Source: Anaeramoeba flamelloides
Taxonomy: Eukaryota; Metamonada; Anaeramoebidae
Direction of reading: 5' to 3'
Assembly (NCBI GenBank): GCA_027625915.1
Contig: JANTQA010000032.1
Span: forward strand, 9,300,001-9,364,000
DNA: 64,000 bases
Shown here: positions 1 through 11,000 of the stretch, one piece after another
Layout: the number at the start of each line of letters is the position of its first letter
How positions within the stretch are numbered: the stretch's first letter is position 1
The notes under the pieces: generated by a model
Databases searched by the model: none
What the model was told of the DNA's origin: nothing
What the model saw: the letters and a program-made list of their open reading frames with translations, nothing else
Translations under genes and position numbers: made by a program

Positions 1-1594
1 TATAAAATTGAGATCAGAAAATTTCATATCTTTTATTAAAGCAATAAAATATAAAAAAACAAATTGAATTAACATTCAGAATCAATAATTGTTGAAAAAC
101 AATTTTAGATATTTAAATAGTTATATTAGAATTAAGTTTAATAAAGATATTTTAAAATAAATTTTCTTTTTTTCCCTGAACTCATCTTGCATCTTTTAAA
201 AAAAAAAAGAAAATTAGAAATAAAAAGTATTATAACACAAATCACAAAATTCTATACAGAAATAGAAAAAAAAATCATAATCAGAAATACAAAAACAGAA
301 ATAGAAGCTATAAAAGGGTATTTTGAAAGTTTTAAATAATTGGAGTCTAATTCATTCAAGAATAAGCATTTATATTGATTTTTATAATATGAGGAAAGGT
401 AAAGTCTAAATTCATGAATCGTAAAGAAAATCAATAGACTTAAAAGGAATTAAATACTGCATTTTTAAAATCATAAAAAACAAGGTTTATGAATTGTTTT
501 TTTTGACGAAATTGATATGTTGTGTGAGCCAATTAATGAGTTGTGTAGTTTCAAATTAAAATGAAAAGTGAATAAATTTTTCACCTAACTTACGATGAGA
601 TTGTTTACTTGATAAAAATCCAAACTTTTTATTGGTATGAAAAGCAAAAATTATCTCAATTCCCCATTAAAATGTTTCTCTTGTATAGTCATTTTAAAAA
701 AGTGTTGCAAAAAATTTTTTAATAGAAAACATAAAAATAGGTCTACCGAAGCTTATTGGCCGGTTTAAAGATTGTTTTTGAAAAATTTTTTGATCAAACT
801 TGTTTAAAATGACTATAATAATAAAAATGACTTGAAAAAGACTTTTTTTTAACAATATCAAAGGTATGGTTTATTTTTGAATCAATAGCGCTACTTTTTT
901 TGAGAAAAATAAATGAATTGGATTTATTATGGTAATTGAATAATAAAAGGGAATCGATATTCACATCATTTCTTTTTTTTTTTTTACTCATAGATTTCTA
1001 GTTATAAATTTGAAATAGTGACAAATTCAAAAAAATATTAAAAAGTTTTATAGTTTAATTACCATTTTTCAATTGTTTTTAACTTGCTTTGAAGAAAGAA
1101 TTTTATTGATATAAATGCAAAGAAACTTTGTAAAGATGCTGATTTTCGAAAAGTTTTTTGAAATGGAATTTTTTTTAAATTCGGTTATCAGATTAGAAAA
1201 AGGGAATTGAACTAAAAATAATTTGTTACATTATTTTGAATTTAGCCAAGTTGATCTTTTTTTTTTTGAGTGTTCCTTTTTATTGTTTGAATTGATAAAT
1301 TTTTGTTTTAACTTACAATTCTAATTGAAAAGGGATATTGAAGAATTGAAATAAAGATAATGAATGAGATGAAAATTTATCCTAACATATCGGTAAATAA
1401 TTGTCAAATTGTTTTAAATTGTAAAATGGTCGTAAAAGTTCTCATTTTGAAATATTTTTTTACTTATTTTTTTCACCACATTTTATAACAAAAAAAAAGT
1501 CCAAAAATTAGATTAATTATTAGAATTAAAATAGAATTCAAAACATTAAATGAAACTAAAAGTTAAGCGTAGAGTCATTATTGCGAAATAAAAT
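1..1594. other. AT-rich stretch, no gene seen
   Basis: No open frame here has protein-like composition. It contains only short A/T homopolymer-broken frames. It may be part of a long intron or the 3' flank of the SPFH gene at 2956-3804, whose last exons I cannot find in the window. Confidence 0.6.
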
Positions 1595-2545
1595 TGTTTG
1601 AAATTGAAAAAAAAAAATTTTTAGCAATTTTCATGAGTGTCTAATAGCTTTAATTAAAAACAAATCAACATCTGTTGTATGATAGATTTCTAAAAATCAA
1701 GAATGTAAATTTTTAGAAAAAAGTACCAAAGAGTGGCACTAAATTTTCAATTTAAATCATTGGTAATTATAATTTTGGATTCAACTGTGTTAATTTTGAA
1801 GGAGTGTTGCTCTTGGGTGCTTTTTGAGATCTCGAAAATTTTTTTTCATTTTTTTCCTTTCTCGAATAAGTTATTTCGACCGAAAGAATGTTACAACATC
1901 ATTACTTTTCCAAATATAGAGGGCTATAAAACAACTGCAAATTGTATTAAACCAAATTAAATTGATTGTGTACTTTTAGAAAACAATTTGTTTCAAATTG
2001 AAGAAATTTAGGCTTTTAGAAATATAAAACAAGAAAAGATAATTTTCTTTTATAAATTTGAATTTTTTTGATTGGCTTTACTGTAAAACTTTTTTTTTTA
2101 TTAATTGCATTTTTTCTCTATAAGATGAAAATTCTATGAAATGTTTTTTTTATTATTCTCTTTTTTTGCATTTTTTGTTATTGAGATGCTTTTAATTTTT
2201 TTTTTTTAAATGAATTTTTTTCATTAGAGATACTGTGCCATTTTTTTTTGTTATTTTTGAATTTTTTGAAATTGAGGACTCTTGAAATTTTTTTTCTTTT
2301 AAATCCTCATAATTTCGATCCAACAAATTTTTTTTTTTTTCGATTTTTATTTTTGAAATCGAGATTCCTTTTAGACTTTTTATTGTTTTAGTTTTTTAAA
2401 TATTTTGAAAATAAAATTCTATGTATACTTTTTTTTTCAACCAAAAGAAGTTCATTTTCACAATATATTATTTTTAATGGCAAACAACTCATTGAGTATC
2501 GAGTGAATTCATGTTAATTGACTAGAAACTTAAGCGTGTTCGATT
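1595..2545 (+). repeat. Dispersed repeat family A, copy A1
   Basis: This roughly 950-bp stretch aligns by eye with 12400-13085 and 32340-33625 (same strand), with the 3' part only at 27255-27445, and with the reverse strand of 45300-45545. Shared landmarks in order are a GTGGCACT block, a GGTGCTTT...AGnTCTCGAA block followed by long T runs, an AAATTGATT...GAAC/GTAC block, and a terminal CCAAAAGAAGTTCA block. No intact protein is encoded. The divergence between copies is high, so the family looks old. I do not recognise it. Confidence 0.6.
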
Positions 2546-2955
2546 TTCCAATTTCTTATTTTAATTGCACATTTGGATAATTGAATTTTTTGGTTTTTTT
2601 GTTGCTCTGATTATTCTATTTATGTGAGAATTGGCTTTAAGAGTTAAACAATAGGTATTATTTCGTTTGAGAAATTATAGTTTCAGATGTCTTCTATGAT
2701 CAGCGAAAAATTAGTAAAAAAATAATTGAAAAATTTTCCTTTTTGAAACCATTTTACAATTAAAATCGATTTGACAATTTGTTTCCAGAAAGGTTATTTA
2801 AATTTTAAATATAAATAAAAATACACCAACCAGAAATTTTACATATTTAATTCATGTAAAAAATTGGTGTCACAAAATGGAATAAATCAACAAAAAAAGT
2901 TTTTTTTTTTGATAAATTAAGAAAAAAAAAATGAAAAGAAAAAAAAATTGTTTAC

Positions 2956-3804
2956 ATTAATTAATTCTCGAGAAGAAAAAGTATCATCCAAAGTAAGTTG
3001 TGCGATTATATTACGTGTTGATGCTTGAGTAAGAAGTTCTAATGCATCTGGAAGGTTTTGAATTGAAAAGACTGCTTGTTTTGGATCAAGAATTTGGAAA
3101 TAAAGAATGGCATCGATCTCAATTTCGACAAGATCTCTTGAAATTACTCTTTGTTTTGTACAATCAATAACATCTTTTAGTTTGTTTATTAATTTTTTTT
3201 TTTTTTTTTTTGATTTATTTGGTTGTTTTCCAAAAATAGGTAAAATTATTTTTCAAAAAAAAAAAAAAGTGGAAAAAAAGGTTGAGCAAGATCCTTACGT
3301 TCACGAAGATCAATTCGATCTGTAATCATTTTTCGCACAACCTGTCTATTTCCAACAACCTCTGCATAACGCCAATTGACAACCCTAGGGGAATCTATAA
3401 AAGGTGCTAACAAATTTATTCCAGGGGTAAGTGTTCGATGGTATTTGCCATATCGTTCTATAATCATGACTTCAGTACGTCTTATTGATTTTAAAGTAAA
3501 CAGAATGGTTTTTGAAATGAAAGGTATAAAAAAATTAAAAAAAAAAATTGGTTAGTTAATCTGAAAATTTTGCCTTTTGACTTTTACACATAACAACAAA
3601 AAACTTTTGTTTTTCTTGGATTAAAAAAAGAAAAAAGAATTTAGAAAAAAAAATTTAAAAATAAAAAAATTGTTGGAAAAAACAAAAAGAAACTTACCGA
3701 ACAATTCGGATTAATTTAAAAAAGAGAGTGTAAAGAATAATTAAAACCAATGCAAAGGGAATAAAAAACCCTACATATCCACCAACATTAGAATCGTCGG
3801 CCAT
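2956..3804 (-). CDS. SPFH/Band 7 (stomatin-like) protein, 5' three exons, 3' end missing
   Basis: Three exons splice in frame: 3804-3698, 3480-3299 and 3173-2956, with GT donors at 3697, 3298 and 2955 and AG acceptors next to 3480 and 3173. Together they encode 169 residues. Residues 1-35 hold a hydrophobic membrane anchor (FFIPFALVLIILYTLFF). The next exon starts the SPFH domain with IIERYGKYHRTLTPGIN. Exon 3 has DLREHVIDCTKQ, VEIEIDAILYFQI and the block NLPDALELLTQASTRNIIAQ, then SRELIN, all typical of stomatin/SLP-2 proteins. Such proteins scaffold membrane microdomains in mitochondria or other membranes. The second half of the domain (the WGI...V-E-I-KDI stretch and the coiled coil) should follow on the minus strand below 2955, but I cannot see it. 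A very long intron holding repeat A1, or truncation, would explain this. It is divergent from VPS39, with 1.2 kb between the starts. Confidence 0.85.
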
Positions 3805-5041
3805 TTTAAAAAAAAAAAATAAACAAGTTAAAGAATAAAAAAATGATTTATTATTTGGAGTGTCAAAGGTGCTAATTCTTAAGGTTGTGTTAGTTTTTCA
3901 ACAAATTTATTGAAATATTTTATTTATTTGATGGTATTTGAAATTTAAATCAGTTACAATTTCATGTGATATTCATTTTTTCAATTCCGAAAACTGTACT
4001 TCATTTAAGAATCTGATCTGACACAAAACAAACGGAATAAAATATATACAATCTCGTCACAAATAAGAGACCAAGAACAGAAATCGAGATCCAAATTTCA
4101 ATCTATTTCTCTGTAACTCTTTTTCTACAAGAAAAATCAAACAGACCAAATATTTATTCTTATTCAATATTCAAAGACAAGTCTCCACAAAATGTTACTT
4201 TCTTTTTAAGAATTGGATCGGCTTGGAATTGGTTATTTAAAACTTTGACTTATCTGTCTTATCACTGAACTCTTTGTTGCAGAATAAATTGAATAACAAT
4301 TTTAAAAGCTCAAGTTTTCAAAAATTGTTACTGAGATCAGTGTTAATTTTACATTATTTCATTCTGCAGAGTGGTTTAAATTCAAAATTTCTGTTAGAAT
4401 GAGGAAGGTTTCTGATTTGATTTGTTGAAATTCCTGTGCTTTGTTTTCTTTCTTTGTTTAAAAGCTAAATTAAAATTTTATTTATTTGATTTCTCAATTA
4501 ACAATATTTACTAAGTCATCTTAAAACATTAAATATACAACAGTATTTGGTAATAGTGAAGAAATTCTTTTTTCAGACCACTCGTTTCAGATTTAAATGA
4601 AAATTAAGAAACCTGGGCAAATAGTGAGACTATTAAATTAACCTTCCAAAAACGTTCATTATTTGAAAAATTTTACTTCTTCTGAACGAGTTATATTTTT
4701 AAATTAATGACTTCTGAAAATCATTTAAATCTTTTAAATATAACTTCTCAACAGTCTGTGTTATTTACTTGATTATTTGTCACAATTTTACACTTAAAGT
4801 GAGTTACAAAAAAGATATGAATTAAGACAAGTTTCATTTTTTTCATAAAGTTTCCTTTTAGGAAATCCCCAAACAATAACCAAAAATAAAAGATACAAAT
4901 ACAAACAAAATATTGAACAAAAGAAATTTGAACAAAAAGCAGCACACCTCCTTAGTTCTTGTTACCAAAATCAAAGAAACATTGTTAAATTTTTATTTGT
5001 TTCTTCGTTTTTAAAATTTTAAGAAAAATTCTTTTTTCAAC
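3805..5041. other. Divergent intergenic region
   Basis: AT-rich spacer between the SPFH gene start (minus) and the VPS39 start (plus), so it should contain both promoters. I see no distinct motif or further gene. One short minus-strand frame at 4748-4945 has no protein-like features and is ignored. Confidence 0.5.
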
Positions 5042-8000
5042 ATGGAAACACATTGTGCATTTGAGTATTCGCTGATCATTAAAAATATTGGTAAAATTGA
5101 ATCACTTGAAACTTGGAACAATAATTTAGTCGTCTCTTTAAATAATGGATCTCTGATTCAGTACCAAGTAGACCAGATCTCGAAAAATTTTGAATTTCAA
5201 GCTACAGAAATAAAGCGCATCCAAAAATTTACCAAAAAAGGAATTACACAAATGAGTATTGTTCAACCAAAAAATATCTTAATTGCACTCTTTGATTCGG
5301 TTTGTTAATTGTCTTTTTTCTTTCAAAAGAAGAAAAAAAAAATCAAAAGAATTTTTTACTTTTGATTTTTTTTTTTTATTTTTTATTTTTATTTTTGGTT
5401 CAAAAAAAACGCAACACACAAACCAGAAACATTTTAAAATTAAACAACCAAGGAGCAACCAGTTGCGGTTCTTTTCTTTTCCTAGAACAAAAGAATCTGA
5501 AAGAAAGGAAATTACAAAAGAAATCAGAAATTTGATTTTAAGCAAGTAAGTACATTTTACCATTTTGAAAAATTGTAATTGTGTGAACATTACTGAAAAA
5601 TATTTTTTGAGTGCCACTAGATTTGAAATTTTGAAATCAAAACACTATTAACTGCTCTATCTGTGAAAAGAAAACGAAACCCAAAGTAATTCAGAGTTGA
5701 ATCTTTAATTTTTTGATTTTTTGAATAATTTTTTTAGATAAAATTTTTGAGTTTTATTAAAAATTTGCTTTTGGATTTAGAAATGTGTTTATATGAATTA
5801 ATGATTTAACCAAACAGTAAACCAAAAAAAAATAGACCCGAAAAGGTGTGTATTTGAAACAAATATTTTCTTTTAGAAGACCAAACAAGAATGATCACCT
5901 TTCCAGATAAATTTGTTGGAATTAAAAATGAAAAAAACAAATCTAAAAAAGCCTATTTTCGAAGATTTATTATATTTATCTTCTTAATTTGAATGAACCC
6001 AAACAATTCATTACCTTGGGTTTCTCGCCACATTACTATTTATTATTATTTTACAAAAACATTTTTTTACAAATTTGCTTTCAAAATTCAATTTTCAAAT
6101 ATTTTTATCAAACAAAACCAAAATAAAGAATACTATTTCAAAAATTAAAATAAAAGGGTTGAATTCTTGGAATCAAAAAACAGTTACAAAAGATTCAATA
6201 CAAAGAAAAAGAAAAAATTTCAATCAGATTCAGAATTATTTTTAGTTATTCAATTTAATGGAAAATAAATAATTATAAAACCAGGTGAATTCGTCTAATA
6301 AATCTTTATTTCTGAAGAGGACTTTAAAAAACATCTATTTTCTGAACTCAATCAAGAATTAGATAAATTAAATGAAAGTAGGGTTTTTAAATTCATTTTT
6401 GGAAATTCTTTATTATTAAAAAGTAATTTGTTTCTTAAAAATTTTACAATCAAAAATTTTCCCATTCAAGAATTTAAAAATAAAACCAAATTAAAAATAA
6501 GTAATTGTATCAAATATTACAGATAAGATCAAGAAATAAATGATTTTTATTTATTTTTTCAAGCCCAATCTTTTCATTTTTTTGAATTCCATTTTTTAGT
6601 TGGTATGAAAAAATATTATACTAGGATATATCTGACAGCTCTCTTATTTATTAAAATACCAATGTATTTGGTTAAAGAAACGATTTGAAGAATTCAGTTT
6701 CACATAAATGGTGGCACTCAAAATTTGAAAAATGTACTTACTTCCTTCAAAAAAAAAAAAAAGAAAAAACCCTTTTGTTCATAATTTCAAGCTGTTATTT
6801 TATTTTTGAATTTGTAAAAACACTCTGAAAAGCTTTAAAGTCATACTAAACAATTTCAACATTAAATGTAATTGAACAAATAACAAAAATAATAAAAAAT
6901 TGCAATGAAAATTTTGACGAGAAGTTGGCGGTTTTCAAATACATCACACCCTCAAAAAAATGTCATTTTTAACTGGTTCTGAGAACAAAAGGGGTTATTT
7001 CGGAAAAAAAACTTAAAACCAAAATTCAAAATTAAAATTGATAAATTGAATTTTAAAGAGAAAATGAAAAATTAAAAATTTTTAAAACACATTTTAGCTT
7101 TTATTCTTTCGTCGATACTTTAAAAACCAACTTTAAAAGTTTTATTGGATAGAATGGGCTTGGATTAACAATGATCACATCCAACAGAGAAGAAATAACC
7201 TTAAAAGTCATTGGGAAGATAATTTTTTCTTTTTTTGTCAAGCCAAATTTAGGTGACCACTAAGAACATATATTGCAAAAGTAAAGTTAACCAAACAAAA
7301 AGATGGTTTATTATGCAAAGTTTAATTAAAATTATTATGTTATTTTTTATTTTTTTTTTCTATTGTTATTGCAAGATCATTTCATAAATAAGAGCTGTTT
7401 GAGTAAAAGAGAGTTGGGCTCGAGGCAACTCAAAAGAATATTTGCTATTGAGGGTTATTCAATTTTTAATCATTGGGTTTTGGTTTGATAATAATTACAT
7501 TCATAGAGTATTTGTACTCTATGAAAAAATAACCAATATCCAATTTGGTTATTATTGATTGCTTTCAAATATTAAACAATATTATTGAGCGTAAAAGGGA
7601 AAAAATAAGAAACTTTGCCTCTTTTATTTTTTTTTTCAGATAAATTAAAAAATAAAAAAATATCATTCTTTAATAAAAGTATGAACTTTTCATTAAAACT
7701 TGGTTTAAACGTTATTAATCATCATTTAAAATTGAAACAAAAAATATATTCTTTTGTGTCTTCATACTTTTTGCATATTTAATACTTATTTTTATTTCAA
7801 CTGTTTTTTAAGAATTGGAAAAAAAAAAACATCACATAGTTGCCGATTTATCTCTTGAGTTGAATTTCTTAAACCATTGGACGGAAACCTTCCGACACAA
7901 CAACAGTATATTTTTTTTTTCTTGAACTTATTGTTTTTTTTTAAAGTCCATATTTTAAATTGAAAAGAAAATTCAAGTTGAAAAAAATGATATTATTGTG

Positions 8001-11000
8001 AGATAATTTTTCCTTTAGGAACTAGATTTTTATTATATTATGAAGTGTGTTTTTGATTACCATTTAAGTACAGTGATTTATTGACTTAAACACCACCACC
8101 TTCTTGTGGAAATGACCAATAAAACATTTTTCATAATAATGTGAAACTCTTCAAAATCATAAAATAAATAAAATATTAATTTACTTATGCTTAATACTGT
8201 GCGATTCTAATATAAAAAGAATTAATTCCATCTCAAAGTTCAATAAAGAAGAGATAATTCAATATGAGACAATTTTCATTTCCAATCAACTTGTGAAGGG
8301 GTTTTATTATTTTTTTTAATCATTTTGATGAAACACTATTTGGAAACTTGACATAAAAATTTTCATTTGAATGTTGGGAAATAGAATTATAGGGAGAGAT
8401 TATGAAAATATTTATTTTTTATCATTTTTTTTTAAATTTTTATCTAAAATTTGTTTCTGTCAAAGGGTACTAAAAAAAATTTAGAAATACAAATTCTTTT
8501 TTAGAATTGATCTTTTTAGGAATAAAAAAAAGAAACAAGTAGAATAATACACGTCAAAAAATATTTGACACCAATATGAAATAAATATAATCAATCAATA
8601 TATTTTCTTAAAAATTGAAAAACTACAATTCTGAATTTACATATTGGGAAAAACAACAATGTTCATTTTGATCTTCAATTCGAGATCAAAGAAAATTCCA
8701 CTAGAAATCAATATTATTTATCTAAAATAGCCCGTACTGCTTCGATAACCTAAAAATTACACATTTATACCTAGTGATTATCAATCTTGCAATAAAAAAA
8801 AAATTTGCAAAACAATTAGTTTTAAAAAAAAAATTGAAAAAAAAAAAGCAAAATTGGAAAAAAAAATGGTTTCAATTTTCAAATTTGAAAGATTAATTTT
8901 TTCTTCCCATATCCATTCAAACCCTTTAGAAACATTTAATTCACACATTAAAACTGGAACTCTTTGACTGGAAATTAGTTTGGTTACTACATGTTTATTT
9001 ATTCCGTGTATGTTAGGTACTGTCAAGGCAAATGTATGTTATACCAAGGTTATTTAAGACTTTTAAATCATACCTAGGTGGGTTATCTTGGATTAAATCA
9101 ATACCTTTTAGTACACTACAGGTTAAACAAGAATAGGTTTCGGTTAACTAGGCTAGTGTAGGGTATATGCATGTAATATTGGGCATTACTATATTATTTT
9201 TGAAGTGTAATTGATATGACAAAATATAATATCAAAATTTTCAGTGATATTATTCCATTGAAAATTGTAATTACAATGGCATTTTTTCTCATATTTTTAA
9301 TATCCTCTCGCAATGGTCAGATTCGCTACACCCATTCTGGATACCAATTCTTTTTATGTAAAATTAAACCATTTTTCAGTCAAATGGACCAGTTTTAATG
9401 GACGAATTAAATGTTTCTAAAAGGTTTTTATGGAGATGGGGAAAAAAAATTAATCTTTCAAATTTGAAAATTGAAACCATTTTTTTTTCCAATTTTGAAT
9501 TTTTGCACTTTTTTCCTATTTTTTTTGAATACTTACTTCCATTTGCAATTTTTTTTTTATTGCAAGATCGATATTCACTTGGTCAATATGTGTTGTTCTA
9601 TTGTTGCTGAAACAGTGGAAAATATTATCTAAAAATCATATTCATTTCTATTGGAGTTTTCTGAAGATCTTCAATGAGAGATCAAAATGAACATTTTTCT
9701 TTTTCTCAATAGAACACACAAGAATTTGAGTTTTTCAATTTTTTGAAAATACATTGATTGATTAGTTTTATTTTATATTGGTATCAACTATTCTTTGGTG
9801 TGTATTATTCGACTTATTTCTTATTTAATCCTCAAAGGTCAATTCGAAAAAATACTTGGTATTTGAAAAAAATGCTGAGAACCTTTGACAGAAACAAATT
9901 TTAGTAGAATAATTTTCATAAAAATTTGTACTTTTTCGCATATTGTACATAAATCCGTTATTAGATGCAAATCTAAACCAATTTTGAGAAATTTGAATAA
10001 TGACTAGTTCAGGATGAAAAAGTTAAAACTATTTAAAAAATATTAAATATAATAAGAAACAAACAACAAATAGTTCTATTGTAGAGTGCCTAGGTTTTTT
10101 TAATTTTAGAAATAAACAGAAATTTTTGAAATTTTCTTTTTATTTCATAAATTAAAAAACCTAACTGCGCTTTTCCAGAATTCAAAAGAATAGAGAAAAA
10201 TCAAAGATTTTACTTTATTCTTTTAAATTTTGTAAAAGAATAACAACCTAGGTTTTCTTGAGGTTTTCTTTTTTATTTGTGAAGTGTTCTAGGTTTTTTT
10301 GAGGTTTTCTATTTTATTTTTGAAGTGTTATAGGTTTTTTTTTACTTTAGAAATAAACCGAAAATTTATTAAAATTTTCTGTTTATTTCTAAAGTAAAAA
10401 AAATCTAACGAAAATCTATTGAAATTTTCCAAATAAATCGAAAACTCAAAAAAACCTAACGAAAATCTATTGATTTTCCAAATAAATAGAAAACACAAGA
10501 AAATCTAACGGGTTTTTTTTTGGTAAATTAAGAAATAAAAATAAAATGAAATAGATTTTCATTTTATTTCTAAATTAAAAAAAACCTATTGTCTGTAAGA
10601 AGAAATTAATTTCCTTGCTTCAAAAAAAAAAAAAAAAAAAAAAAAAAACATTCTTGTATAACCACAAATTTTTCTTTACAAATTCAAAAGATTTCAATTT
10701 TTTCAATTAATAATATAAACTAAAAAAAGATGAAAAAAATTATTAATTAAAATTTTATGTATCAATCGTTATTATTATTATTTTTTAAATTCATTTTCAA
10801 ATAAACAATAACACCCTAAACAAAATAAAATAACAAAAAAAAAAAATTAAATAATTAATTTCTTTTCAATATTAAAAAAAAAAAAAAATAAATAAATAAA
10901 AGACAGTCCAACTTTTTAATTTAAAAACAATGAAACCACTTAATATTTTATGTTCAAAAAAAGCACTTATTTTTTCTTATAATAAAAGAAAAACACTTTG

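Noticed and set aside
5279-5617. Lys/Phe-rich frames on both strands at 5279-5617 as genes
   Set aside because: They arise from T/A runs at the start of VPS39 intron 1 and have no family resemblance.
5762-6688. Use of a ciliate-like code (TAA as Gln) in the decayed frame in VPS39 intron 1
   Set aside because: Reading TAA as Gln improves the 6240-6540 part, but TGA and TAG stops also interrupt the frame, and all host genes use TAA as stop; simple decay is more likely.
7500-7535. Perfect 11-bp hairpin TTCATAGAGTA-TTTG-TACTCTATGAA as a terminator or ncRNA
   Set aside because: Isolated, inside an intron, no transcript context; short hairpins are frequent in this AT-rich DNA.
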